A DNA stretch of 64,000 nt from contig JAWQEG010000004.1 in NCBI GenBank assembly GCA_033782935.1, forward strand, positions 1,860,001 to 1,924,000. Direction: 5' to 3'. This document shows positions 24,541 to 38,520 of the stretch, piece by piece. The notes below the pieces were generated by a model that made no database searches, was not told the DNA's origin, and saw only the letters and a program-made list of their open reading frames with translations. A program made the position numbers and the translations under genes. How positions within the stretch are numbered: the first letter of the stretch is position 1; the number at the start of each line of letters is the position of its first letter. Origin of the DNA: Petrolisthes cinctipes (lineage: Eukaryota > Arthropoda > Malacostraca > Decapoda > Porcellanidae).

Positions 24541-26839
24541 AGTAGGCATGTACAGATTGCTTCTGGGACCCCAAAATATTGAATTTTCGGGAGTTTTGAG
24601 CCTGAATTTGAGATATAAACGGGTACAGAAGATACATGCACATATTGACTATGGGCATCTAAAATATCGATTTTCAGCATGTTTCTGGCCTGTATTTTGA
24701 AAATACTCTAACACGGAGTAGGCATGTACAGATCGCTTCTGGGACCCCAAAATATCGAATTTTCTGGTGTTTTGAGCCTGAATTTGAGATATAAACGGGT
24801 ACTGAAGATGCATGCACATATCGACTTTTGGGCACCTAAAATATCGATTTTTAGCATGTTTTGAGCCAATATTTTGAAAATATTCTAGCACTAAGTAGGC
24901 ATGTACAGATCGCTTTTGGGACCCCTAAATATCGAATTTTCGGGTGTTTTGAGCCTGAATTTGAGATATAAACGGGTACAGAAGATACATGCACATATTG
25001 ACTTTGGGCATCTAAAATATCGATTTTCAGCATGTTTTGGGCATGTATTTTGAAAATACTCTAACACGGAGTAGGCATGTACAGATCGCTTCTGGGACCC
25101 TAAAATATCGAATTTTCGGGTGTTTTGGCCTGAATTTGAGATATAAACGGGTACTGAAGATGCATGCACATATCGACTTTTGGGCACCTAAAACATCGAT
25201 TTTGAGCATGTTTTGGGCCTGTATTTTGTAAATACTCTAACACGGAGTAGGCATGTGCAGATCGAATCTGGGACCCCATAATATCGAATTTTCGGGTGTT
25301 TTTGGGCCTGAATTTGAGATATCGCCTATACGCACCTAAAATATCGATTTTTAGCATGTTTTGAGCCCATATTTTGAAAATATTCTAGCACTGAGTAGGC
25401 ATGTACAGATCGCTTCTGGGACCCCAAAATATCGATTTTTCGGGGGTTTTGAGCCTGAATTTGAGATATAAACGAGTACAGAAGATGCATGCACATATCG
25501 ACTTTTGGGCACCTAAAATATCGATTTTGAGCATGTTTTGAGCCTATATTTTGAAAACATTCTAGCACTGAGTAGGCATGTACAGATCGCTTCTGGGACC
25601 CCAAAATATCGAATTTTCGGTTTTTTGAACCTGAATTTGAGATATAAACGAGTATAGAAGATGCATACACATATTGACTTTGGGCACCAAAAATATCGAT
25701 TTCTAGCATGTTTTGGGCCTGAATTTTGAAAATACTCTAACACGGAGTAGGCATGTACAGATCGCTTCTGGGACCCCAAAATATCGAATTTTCGGGTGTT
25801 TTGGCCTGAATTTGAGATATAAACGGGTACTGAAGATCCATGCACATATCGACTTTTGGGCACCTAAAACATCGATTTTGAGGATGTTTTTGGCCTGTAT
25901 TTTGAAAATACTCTAACACTGAGTATGCATGTACAGATCGCTTCTGGGACCCCAAAATATCGAATTTTCGGGTGTTTTGGGACTGAATTTGAGATATCGA
26001 CTTTTTGGCACCTAAAATATCGATTTTTAGCATGTTTTTAGCCTATATTTTGAAAATATTCTAGCACTGAGTAGGCATGTACAGATTGCTTCTGGGACCC
26101 CAAAATATTGAATTTTCGGGTGTTTTGAGCCTGAATTTGAGATATAAACGGGTACCGAAGATGCATGCACATATCAACTTTTGGGCACCTAAAATATCGA
26201 TTTTGAGCATGTTTTGAGCCTATATTTTAAAAACATTCTAGCACTGCGTAGGCATGTACAGATCGCTTCTGGGACCCCAAAATATCGAATTTTCAGGTGT
26301 TTTGAGCCTGAATTTGAGATATAAACGAGTATAGAAGATGCATACACATATTGACTTTGGGCACCAAAATATCGATTTTCAGCATGTTTTTAATGCCTGA
26401 ATTTTGAAAATACTCTAACACGTAGTAGGCATGTACAGATCGCTTCTGTGACCCCAAAATATCGTATTTTCGGGTGTTTAGGGCCAGAATTTGAGATATA
26501 AACGGGTACAGAAGATGCATGCACATATCGACTTTTGGGCACCTAGAACATCGATTTTCATTATGTTTTTGGCCTGTATTTTGAAAATACTCTAACACGG
26601 AGTAGGCATGTACAGATCGCTTCTGGGACCCCTAAATATCGAATTTTCGGGTGTTTTGGGACTGAATTTGAGATATCGACTTTTTGGCGCCTAAAATATC
26701 GATTTTTAGCATGTTTTTAGCCTATATTTTGAAAATTTTCTAGCACTGAGTAGGCATGCACAGATTGCTTCTGGGACCCCAAAATATTGAATTTTCGGGT
26801 GTTTTGAGCCTGAATTTGAGATATAAACGGGTACCGAAG
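24541..26839 (+). repeat. Mosaic block with mixed monomers
   Basis: This stretch mixes long monomers with short ones of the ATCGCCTATACGCACC type. About 25,230-25,700 recurs near 28,070-28,540 (offset about 2,841 bp), sharing CATGTGCAGATCGAATC and TTTTTCGGGGGTTTTG. No other long near-identical partner was noticed. Confidence 0.75.
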
Positions 26840-28573
26840 ATACATGCACATATCGACTTTTGGGCACCTAAAATATCGATTTTAAGCATGTTTTGAGCCT
26901 ATATTTTGAAAACATGCTAGCACTGCATAGGCATGTACAGATTGCTTCTGGGACCCCAAAATATCGAATTATCGGGTATTTTGAGCCTGAATTTGAGATA
27001 TAAACAAGTATAGAAGATGCATACACATATTGACTTTGGGCACCAAAAATATCGATTTTCAGCATGTTTAGGGCATGTATTTTGAAAATACTCTAACACG
27101 GAGTAGGCATGATCAGATCGCTTCTGGGACCCCAAAATATCGAATTTTCGGGTGTTTTGAGCCTGAATTTGAGATATAAACGGGTACTGAAGATGCATGC
27201 ACATATCGACTTTTTGGCACCTAAAACATCGATTTTGAGCATGTTTTGGGCCTGTATTTTGAAAATACTCTAACACGGAGTAGGCATGTACAGATCGCTT
27301 CTGGGACCCCTAAATATCAAATTTTCGGGTGTTTGGGGCCTTAATTTGAGATATCGACTTTTTGGCACCTAAAATATCGATTTTTAGCATGTTTTTAGCC
27401 TATATTTTGAAAATATTCTAGCACTGAGTAGGCATGTACAGATTGCTTCTGGGACCCCAAAATATTGAATTTTCGGGTGTTTAGGGCCAGAATTTGAGAT
27501 ATAAACAAGTACAGAAGATGCATGCACATATCGACTTTTGGGCACCTAAAAGATCGATTTTCAGTATGTTTTTGGCCTGTATTTTGAAAATACTCTAACA
27601 CGGAGTAGGCATTAACAGATCGCTTCTGGGACCCCTAAATATCGAATTTTCGGGTGTTTTGGGACTGAATTTGAGATATCGACTTTTTGGCACCTAAAAG
27701 ATCGATTTTTAGCATGTTTTTAGCCTATATCTTGAAAATATTCTAGCACTGAGTAGGCATGTACAGATTGCTTCTGGGATCCTAAAATATTGAATTATCG
27801 GGTGTTTTGAGCCTGAATTTGAGATATAAACGGGTACAGAAGATACATGCACATATTGACTTTGGTCATCTAAAATTTTGATTTTCAGCATGTTTTGGGC
27901 AGGTATTTTGAAAATACTCTAACACGGAGTAGGCATGTACAAATCGCTTCTGGGACCCCAAAATATCGAATTTTCGGGTGTTTTGAGCCTGAATTTGAGA
28001 TATAAATGAGTACTCAAGATGCATGCACATATCGACTTTTGGGCACCTAAAAGATCGATTTTGAGCATGTTTTTGGCCTGTATTTTGAAAATACTCTAAC
28101 ACGGAGTAGGCATGTGCAGATCGAATCTGGGACCCCATAATATCGAATTTTCGGGTGTTTTTGGGCCTGAATTTGAGATATCGCCTATACGCACCTAAAA
28201 TATCGATTTTTAGCATGTTTTGAGCCCATATTTTGAAAATATTCTAGCACTGAGTAGGCATGTACAGATCGCTTCTGGGACCCCAAAATATCGATTTTTC
28301 GGGGGTTTTGAGCCTGAATTTGAGATATAAACGAGTACAGAAGATGCATGCACATATCGACTTTTGGGCACCTAAAATATCGATTTTGAGCATGTTTTGA
28401 GCCTGTATTTTGAAAACATTCTAGCACTGAGTTGGCATGTACAGATCGCTTCTGGGACCCCAAAATATCGAATTTTCGGGTGTTTTGAACCTGAATTTGA
28501 GATATAAACGAGTATAGAAGATGCATACACATATTGACTTTGGGCACCAAAAATATCGATTTTTAGCATGTTT
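26840..28573 (+). repeat. Mosaic block, further copy of the 23.0-24.4 kb sequence
   Basis: Bases 26,840-27,050 match 22,980-23,190 at +3,858, with GAAAACATGCTAGCACTGCA. Bases 27,056-28,101 match 23,345-24,390 at +3,711. The change of 147 bp equals one short monomer. The tail then joins the block shared with 25.2-25.7 kb. Confidence 0.78.
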
Positions 28574-30367
28574 TGGGCCTATATTTTGAAAATATTCTAG
28601 CACTGAGTAGGCATGTACAGATTGCTTCTGGGACCCCAAAATATTGAATTTTCGGGTGTTTTGAGCCTGAATTTGAGATATAAACGGGTACCGAAGATGC
28701 ATGCACATATCGACTTTTGGGCACCTAAAATATCGATTTTAAGCATGTTTTGAGCCTATATTTTGAAAACATTCTAGCACTGCATAGGCATGTACAGATT
28801 GCTTCTGGGACCCCAAAATATCGAATTATCGGGTGTTTTGAGCCTGAATTTGAGATATAAACGAGTATAGAAGATGCATACACATATTGACTTTGGGCAC
28901 CAAAAATATCGATTTTTAGCATGTTTTGGGCCTGAATTTTGAAAATACTCTAACACGGAGTAGACATGTACAGATCGCTTCTGGGACCCCAAAATATCGA
29001 ATTTTCGGGTGTTTAGGGCCAGAATTTGAGATATAAACGGGTACAGAAGATGCATGCACATATAGAGTTTTGAGCATCTAAAAGATCGATTTTCAGTATG
29101 TTTTTGGCCTGTATTTTGAAAATACTCTAACACGGAGTAGGCATGTACAGATCGCTTCTGGGACCCCTAAATATCGAATTTTCGGGTGTTTTGGGCCTGA
29201 ATTTGAGATATCGCCTTAATGCACCTAAAATATCGATTTTTAGCATGTTTTGAGCCTATATTTTGAAAATATTCTAGCACTGAGTAGGCATGTACAGATC
29301 GCTTTTGGGACCCCTAAATATCGAATTTTTGGGTGTTTTGAGCCTGAATTTGAGATATAAACGGGTACAGAAGATACATGCACATATTGACTTTGGGCAT
29401 CGAAAATATCGATTTTCAGCATGTTTTTGGCATGTATTTTGAAAATACTCTAACACGGAGTAGGCATGTACAGATCGCTTCTGGGATCCCAAAATATCGA
29501 ATTTTCGGGTGTTTTGGCCTGAATTTGAGATATAAACGGATACTGAAGATGCATGCACATATCGACTTTTGGGCACCTAAAACATCGATTTTGAGCATGT
29601 TTTGGGCCTGTACTTTGAAAATACTCTAACACGGAGTAGGCATGTACAAATCGAATCTGGGACCTCATAATATCGAATTTTCGGGTGTTTTTGGGCCTGA
29701 ATTTGAGATATCGCCTATACGCACCTAAAATATCGATTTTTAGCATGTTTTGAGCCCATATTTTGAAAATATTCTAGCACTGAGTAGGCATGTACAGATC
29801 GCTTCTGGGACCCCAAAATATCGAATTTTCGGGTGTTTTGAGCCTGAATTTGAGATATAAACGAGTATAGAAGATGCATACACATATTGACTTTGGGCAC
29901 CAAAAATATCGATTTTCAGCATGTTTTGGGCCTGAATTTTGAAAATACTCTAACACGTAGTAGGCATGTACAGATCGCTTCTGGGACCCCAAAATATCGT
30001 ATTTTCGGGTGTTTAGGGTCAGAATTTGAGATATAAACGGATACAGAAGATGCATGCACATATCGACTTTTGGGCACCTAGAACATCGATTTTCATTATG
30101 TTTTTGGCCTGTATTTTGAAAATACTCTAACACGGAGTAGGCATGTACAGATCGCTTCTGGGACCCCTAAATATCGAATTTTCGGGTGTTTTGGGACTGA
30201 ATTTGAGATATCGACTTTTTGGCACCTAAAATATCGATTTTTAGCATGTTTTTAGCCTATATTTTGAAAATATTCTAGCACTGAGTAGGCATGTACAGAT
30301 TGCTTCTGGGACCCCAAAATATTGAATTTTCGGGTGTTTTGAGCCTGAATTTGAGATATAAACGGGT
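28574..30367 (+). repeat. About 1.79-kb block, second copy
   Basis: This repeats 17,705-19,498 at +10,869 with about 99 percent identity by eye. From about 29,700 it also starts the block that recurs 5,973 bp downstream. Confidence 0.82.
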
Positions 30368-32760
30368 ACCGAAGATGCATGCACATATCGACTTTTGGGC
30401 ACCTAAAATATCGATTTTAAGCATGTTTTGAGCCTATATTTTGAAAACATGCTAGCACTGCATAGGCATGTACAGATTGCTTCTGGGACCCCAAAATATC
30501 GAATTATCGGGTATTTTGAGCCTGAATTTGAGATATAAACAAGTATAGAAGATGCGTACACATATTGACTTTGGGCACCAAAAATATCGATTTTTAGCAT
30601 GTTTTGGGCCTGAATTTTGAAAATACTCTAACACGGAGTAGACATGTACAGATCGCTTCTGGGACCCCAAAATATCGAATTTTCGGTTGTTTAGGGCCAG
30701 AATTTGAGATATAAACGGGTACAGAAGATGCATGCACATATAGAGTTTTGAGCATCTAAAAGATCGATTTTCAGTATGTTTTTGGCCTGAATTTTGAAAA
30801 TACTCTAACACGGAGTAGTCATGTACAGATCGCTTCTGAGACCCCTAAATATCGAATTTTCGGGTGTTTTGGGCCTGAATTTGAGATATCGCCTTAACGC
30901 ACCTAAAATATCGATTTTTAGCATGTTTTGAGCCTATATTTTGAAAATATTCTAGCACTGAGTAGGCATGTACAGATCGCTTTTGGGACCCCTAAATATC
31001 GAATTTTTGTGTGTTTTGAGCCTGAATTTGAGATATAAACGGGTACAGAAGATACATGCACATATTGACTTTGGGCATCGAAAATATCGATTTTCAGCAT
31101 GTTTTGGGCATGTATTTTAAAAATACTCTAACACGGAGTAGGCATGTACAGTTCGCTTCTGGGACAACAAAATATCGAATTTTCGGGTGTTTTGGCCTGA
31201 ATTTGAGATATAAACGGGTACTGAAGATGCATGCACATATCGACTTTTGGGCACCTAAAACATCGATTTTGAGCATGTTTTGGGCCTGTATTTTGAAAAT
31301 ACTCTAACACGGAGTAGGCATGTACAGATCGAATCTGGGACCCCATAATATCGTATTTTCGGGTGTTTTTGGGCCTGAATTTGAGATATCGCCTATACGC
31401 ACCTAAAATATCAATTTTTAGCATGTTTTGAGCCCATATTTTGAAAATATTCTAGCACTGAGTAGGCATGTACAGATCGCTTCTGGGATCCCAAAATATC
31501 GAATTATCGGGTGTTTTGAGCCTGAATTTAAGATATAAACGAGTATAGAAGATGCATACACATATTGGCTTTGGGCACCAAAAATATCGATTTTCAGCAT
31601 GTTTTGGGCCTGAATTTTGAAAATACTCTAACACGGAGTAGGCATGTACAGATCGCTTCTGGGGCCCCAAAATATCGAAATTTCGGGTGTTTAGGGCCAG
31701 AATTTGAGATATAAACGGGTACAGAAGATGCATGCACATATCGACTTTTCGGCACCTAGAATTTCGATTTTCTGCATGTTTTGGGCATGTATTTTGAAAA
31801 TACTCTAACACGGAGTAGGCATGTACAGATCGCTTCTGGGACCCCAAAATATCGAATATTCGGGTGTTTTGAGCCTGAATTTGAGATATAAACGGGTACT
31901 GAAGATGCATACACATATCGACTTTTGGGCACCTAAAACATCGATTTTGAGCATGTTTTGGGCCTGTATTTTGTAAATACTCTAACACGGAGTAGGCATG
32001 TACAGATCGCTTCTGGGACCCCAAAATATCGAATTTTCGGGTGTTCTGGGCCTGAATTTGAGATATCGCCTTTACGCACCTAAAATATCGATTTTTAGCA
32101 TGTTTTGAGCTTTATTTTGAAAATATTCTAGCACTGAGTAGGCATGTACAGATCTCTTCTGGGACCCCAAAATATCGAATTTTCGGGTGTTTTGAGCCTG
32201 AATTTGAGATATAAACGATTACAGGAGATACATGCACATATCGACTTTTGGGCACCTAAAATATCGATTTTGAGCATGTTTTGAGCCTATATTTTGAAAA
32301 CATTCTAGCACTGAGTAGGCATGTACAGATCGCTTCTGGGACCCCAAAATATCAAATTTTCGGGTGTTTTGAGCCTGAATTTGAGATATAAACGAGTATA
32401 GAAGATGCATACACATATTGACTTTGGGCACCAAAAATATCGATTTTCAGCATGTTTTGGGCCTGAATTTTGAAAATACTCTAACACGGAGTAGGCATGT
32501 ACAGATCGCTTCTGGGACCCCAAAATATCGAATTTTCGGGTGTTTAATGCCAGAATTTGAGATATAAACGGGTACAGAAGATGCATGCACATATCGACTT
32601 TTGGGCACCTAAAAGATCGATTTTCAGTATGTTTTTGGCCTGTATTATGAAAATACTCTAACACGGAGTAGGCATGTACAATCCCTTCTGGGACCCCAAA
32701 ATATCGAATTTTCTGGTGTTTTGGGACTGAATTTGAGATATCGACTTTTTGGCACCTAAA
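30368..32760 (+). repeat. Mosaic block, partner of 36.3-38.5 kb
   Basis: Together with 29,700-30,367 this forms a tract of about 3 kb that recurs at 35,673-38,480. The offset is 5,973 bp up to about 30,815, 5,826 bp from about 30,960 to 32,050, and 5,818 bp after the small 9-bp deletion at 38,326. The step of 147 bp is one short monomer. Markers include GCTTTATTTTG, GAGTACAGGAGATACATG type sequence and TTTTCGGCACC. Confidence 0.8.
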
Positions 32761-35672
32761 ATGTCGATTTTTAGCGTGTTTTTAGCCTATATTTTGAAAA
32801 TATTCTAGCACTGAGTAGGCATGTACAGATCGATCCTGGGACCCCAAAATATCGAATTTTCGGGTGTTTTGAGCTGAATTTGAGATATAAACGAGTACCT
32901 AAAATATCGATTTTCAGCATGTTTTGGGCATGTATTTTGGAAATACTCTAACACGGAGTAGGCATGCACAGATCGCTTCTGGGACCCAAAAATATCGAAT
33001 TTTCGGGTGTTTAGGGCCAGAATTTGAGTTATAAACGGGTACAGAAGATCCTTGCACATATCGACATTTGGGCACCTAAAAGATCGATTTTCAGTATGTT
33101 TTGGGCCTGTATTTTGAAAATACTCTAACACGGAGTAGGTATGTACAGATCGCTTAAGGGACCCTTAAATATAGAATTTTCGGGTGTTTTGGGCCTTAAT
33201 TTGAGATATCGCCTTTACGCACCTAAAATATCGATTTTTAGCATGTTTTTAGCCTATATTTTGAAAATATTCTAGCACTGAGTAGGCATGTACAGATTGC
33301 TTCTGGGACCCCAAAATATTGAATTTTCGGGTGTTTTGAGCCTGAATTTGAGATATAAACGGGTACAGAAGATACATGCACATATTGACTTTGGGCATCT
33401 AAATTATCGATTTTCTGCATGTTTTGGGTCTGTAATTTGAAAATACTCTAACACGGAGTAGGCATGTACAGATCGCTTCTGGGACCCCAAAATATCGAAT
33501 TTTCGGGTGTTTTGAGCCTAAATTTGAGATATAAACGGGTACTGAAGATGAATGCACATATCGACTTTTGGGCACCTAAAACATCGATTTTGAGCATGTT
33601 TTTTGGGCCTGTATTTTGAAAATACTCTAACACGGAGTAGGCATGTACAGATCGCTTCTGGCACCCCAAAATATCGAATTTTCGGGTGTTTTGAGCCTGA
33701 ATTTGAGATATCGCCTTTACGCACCTAAAATATCGATTTTTAGCATGTTTTGAGCCTATATTTTGAAAATATTCTAGCACTGAGTAGGCATGTACAGATC
33801 GATCCTGGGACCCCAAAATATCGAATTTTCGGGTGTTTTGAGCTGAATTTGAGATATAAACGAGTACCTAAAATATCGATTTTCAGCATGTTTTGGGCAT
33901 GTATTTTGGAAATACTCTAACACGGAGTAGGCATGCACAGATCGCTTCTGGGACCCAAAAATATCGAATTTTCGGGTGTTTAGGTCCATAATTTGAGATA
34001 TAAAAGGGTACAGAAGATGCATGCACATATCGACTTTTCGGCACCTAAAAGATCGATTTTCAATATGTTTTTGGCCTGTATTTTGAAAATACTCTAACAC
34101 GGAGAAGGCATGTACAGATCGCTTCTGGGACCCCTAAATATCGAATTTTCGGGTGTTTTGGGACTGAATTTGAGATATCGACTTTTTGGCACCTAAAAGA
34201 TCGATTTTTTGCATGTTTTTAGCCTATATTTTGAAAATATTCTAGCACTGAGTAGGCATGTACAGATTGCTTCTGGGACCCCAAAATATTGAATTTTAGG
34301 GTGTGTTGAGCCTGAATTTCAGATATAAAAGGGTACAGAAGATACATGCACATATTGACTTTGGGCATCTAAAATATCGATTTTCAGCATGTTTTGGGCA
34401 TGTATTTTGGAAATACTCTAACACGGAGTAGGCATGTACAGATCGCTTCTGGGACCCCAAAATATCGAATTTTTGGGTGTTTTCGGCCTGAATTTGAGAT
34501 ATTGCCTTTACGCACCTAAAATATCGATTTTTAGCATGTTTTGAGCCTATATTTTGAAAATATTCTAGCACTGAGTAGGCATGTACAGATCTCTTCTGGT
34601 ACCCCAAAATATCGAATTCTCGGGTGTTTTGAGCCTGAATTTGAGATATAAACGAGTACAGGAGATGCATGCACATATCGACTTTTGGGCACCTAAAATA
34701 TCGATTTTGAGCATGTTTTGTGCCTATATTTTAAAAACATTCTAGCACTGAGTAGGCATGTACAGATCGCTTCTGGGACCCCAAAATATCGAATTTTCGG
34801 GTGTTTTGAGCCTGAATTTGAGATATAAACGAGTATAGAAGATGCATACACATATTGACTTTGGGCACCAAAAATATCGATTTTCAGCATGTTTTGGGCC
34901 TGAATTTTGAAAATACTCTAACACGGAGTAGGCATGTACAGATCGCTTCTGGGACCCCAAAATATCGAATTTTCAGGTGTCTAGGGCCAGAATTTGAGAT
35001 ATAAACGGGTACAGAAGATGCATACACATATCGACTTTTGGGCACCTAAAAGATCGATTTTCAGTATGTTTTTGGCCTGTATTTTGAAAATACTCTAACA
35101 CGGAGTAGTCATGTACAATCCCTTCTGGGACCCCTAAATATCGAATTTTCGGGTGTTTTGGGACTAAATTTGAGATATCGACTTTTTGGCACCTAAAATG
35201 TCGATTTTTAGCATGTTTTTAGCCTATATTTTGAAAATATTCTAGCACTGAGTAGGCATGTACAGATTGCTTCTGGGACCTCAAAATATTGAATTTTAGG
35301 GTGTTTTGAGAATTAATTTGAGATATAAACGGGTACAGAAGATACATGCTCATATTGACTTTGGGCATCTAAAATATCGATTTTCAGCATGTTTTGGGCC
35401 TGTATTTTGAAAATACTCTAACACGGAGTAGGCATGTATACAGATCGCTTCTGGGACCCCAAAATATCGAATTTTCGGGTGTTTTGAGCCTGAATTTGAG
35501 ATATAAACGGGTACTGAAGATGCATGCACATATCGACTTTTGGGCACCTAAAACATCGATTTTGAGCATGTTTTTTGGGCCTGTATTTTGAAAATACTCT
35601 AACACTGAGTAGGCATGTACAGATCGCTTCTGGCACCCCATAATATCGAATTTTCGGGTGTTTTTGGGCCTG
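32761..35672 (+). repeat. Mosaic block, partner of 43.4-46.7 kb, with a 969-bp tandem module
   Basis: The marker GATCGATCCTGGGACC with GTTTTGAGCTGAATTTG and GAGTACCTAAAA occurs near 32,830 and again 969 bp later. The fused ACGAGTACCTAAAA monomers lack 33 bp, with breakpoints at 32,897 and 33,866. The whole block recurs downstream at 10,421, 11,390 and 11,037 bp. The differences between these offsets are 969 and 353 bp, i.e. one module and two monomers. Confidence 0.8.
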
Positions 35673-38520
35673 AATTTGAGATATCGCCTTTACGCACCTA
35701 AAATATCGATTTTTAGCATGTTTTGAGCCCATATTTTGAAAATATTCTAGCACTGAGTAGGCATGTACAGATCGCTTCTGGGACCCCAAAATATCGAATT
35801 TTCGGGTGTTTTGAGCCTGAATTTGAGATATAAACGAGTATAGAAGATGCATACACATATTGAATTTGGGCACCAAAAATATCGATTTTCAGCATGTTTT
35901 GGGCCTGAATTTTGAAAATACTCTAACACGTAGTAGGCATGTACAGATCGCTTCTGGGACCCCAAAATATCGTATTTTCGGGTGTTTAGGGCCAGAATTT
36001 GAGATATAAACGGGTACAGAAGATGCATGCACATATCGACTTTTGGGCACCTAGAACATCGATTTTCATTATGTTTTTGGCCTGTATTTTGAAAATACTC
36101 TAACACGGAGTAGGCATGTACAGATCGCTTCTGGGACCCCTAAATATCGAATTTTCGGGTGTTTTGGGACTGAATTTGAGATATCGACTTTTTGGCACCT
36201 AAAATATCGATTTTTAGCATGTTTTTAGCCTATATTTTGAAAATATTCTAGCACTGAGTAGGCATGTACAGATTGCTTCTGGGACCCCAAAATATTGAAT
36301 TTTCGGGTGTTTTGAGCCTGAATTTGAGATATAAACGGGTACCGAAGATGGATGCACATATCGACTTTTGGGCACCTAAAATATCGATTTTAAGCATGTT
36401 TTGAGCCTATATTTTGAAAACATGATAGCACTGCATAGGCATGTACAGATTGCTTCTGGGACCCCAAAATATCGAATTATCGGGTATTTTGAGCCTGAAT
36501 TTGAGATATAAACAAGTATAGAAGATGCATACACATATTGACTTTGGGCACCAAAAATATCGATTTTTAGCATGTTTTGGGCCTGAATTTTGAAAATACT
36601 CTAACACGGAGTAGACATGTACAGATCGCTTCTGGGACCCCAAAATATCGAATTTTCGGGTGTTTAGGTCCAGAATTTGAGATATAAACGGGTACAGAAG
36701 ATGCATGCACATATAGAGTTTTGAGCATCTAAAAGATCGATTTTCAGTATGTTTTTGGCCTGAATTTTGAAAATACTCTAACACGGAGTAGGCATGTACA
36801 GATCGCTTTTGGGACCCCTAAATATCGAATTTTTGGGTGTTTTGAGCCTGAATTTGAGATATAAACGGGTACAGAAGATACATGCACATATTGACTTTGG
36901 GCATCGAAAATATCGATTTTCAGCATGTTTTGGGCCTGTATTTTGAAAATACTCTAACACGGAGTAGGCATGTACAGATCGCTTCTGGGACCCCAAAATA
37001 TCGAATTTTCGGGTGTTTTGGCCTGAATTTGAGATATAAACGGGTACTGAAGATGCATGCACATATCGACTTTTGGGCACCTAAAACATCGATTTTGAGC
37101 ATGTTTTGGGCCTGTATTTTGAAAATACTCTAACACGGAGTAGGCATGTACAGATCGAATCTGGGACCCCATAATATCGAATTTTCGGGTGTTTTTGGGC
37201 CTGAATTTGAGATATCGCCTATACGCACCTAAAATATCAATTTTTACCATGTTTGGAGCCCATATTTTGAAAATATTCCAGCACTGAGTAGGCATGTACA
37301 GATCGCTTCTGGGACCCCAAAATATCGAATTATCGGGTGTTTTGAGCCTGAATTTAAGATATAAACGAGTATAGAAGATGCATACACATATTGACTTTGG
37401 GCACCAAAAATATCGATTTTCAGCATGTTTTGGGCCTGAATTTTGAAAATACTCTAACACGGAGTAGGCATGTACAGATCGCTTCTGGGACCCCAAAATA
37501 TCGAAATTTCGGGTGTTTAGGGCCAGAATTTGAGATATAAACGGGTACAGAAGATGCATGCACATATCGACTTTTCGGCACCTAAAAGATCGATTTTCAG
37601 CATGTTTTGGGCATGTATTTTGAAAATACTCTAACACGGAGTAGGCATGTACAGATCGCTTCTGGGACCCCAAAATATCGAATTTTCGGGTGTTTTGAGC
37701 CTGAATTTGAGATATAAACGGGTACTGAAGATGCATACACATATCGACTTTTGGGCACCTAAAACATCGATTTTGAGCATGTTTTGGGCCTGTATTTTGT
37801 AAATACTCTAACACGGAGTAGGCATGCACAGATCGCTTCTGGGACCCTTAAATATCGAATTTTCGGGTGTTCTGGGCCTGAATTTGAGATATCGCCTTTA
37901 CGCACCTAAAATATCGATTTTTAGCATGTTTTGAGCTTTATTTTGAAAATATTCTAGCACTGAGTAGGCATGTACAGATCTCTACTGGGACCCCAAAATA
38001 TCGAATTTTCGGGTGTTTTGAGCCTGAATTTGAGATATAAACGAGTACAGGAGATACATGCACATATCGACTTTTGGGCACCTAAAATATCGATTTTGAG
38101 CATGTTTTGAGCCTATATTTTAAAAACATTCTAGCACTGAGTAGGCATGTACAGATCGCTTCTGGGACCCCAAAATATCAAATTTTCGGGTGTTTTGAGC
38201 CTGAATTTGAGATATAAACGAGTATAGAAGATGCATACACATATTGACTTTGGGCACCAAAAATTTTGATTTTCAGCATGTTTTGGGCCTGAATTTTGAA
38301 AATACTCTTAACACGGAGTAGGCATGCTTCTGGGACCCCAAAATATCGAATTTTCGGGTGTTTAGGGCCAGAATTTGAGATATAAACGGGTACAGAAGAT
38401 GCATGCACATATCGACTTTTGGGCACCTAAAAGATCGATTTTCAGTATGTTTTTGGCCTGTATTATGAAAATACTCTAACACGGAGTAGGCATGTACAAT
38501 CCCTACCGGGACCCCTAAAT
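35673..38520 (+). repeat. Mosaic block, second copy of 29.7-32.7 kb
   Basis: This copies 29,700-32,700 with offset changes of one short monomer and of the 9-bp GCATGCTTCTGGG deletion at 38,326. It contains the longest open frame of the window (minus strand, 36,954-37,829), made of consecutive 177-bp monomers. The part from 36,970 is copied again at 39,840. Confidence 0.8.

Noticed and set aside
36954..37829. 291-codon open frame on the minus strand as a repeat protein gene
   Set aside because: It is the satellite read in one frame; 177-bp monomers keep frame by arithmetic. Equivalent frames appear everywhere, start and stop wherever monomer lengths change, and occur in overlapping frames at the same place.
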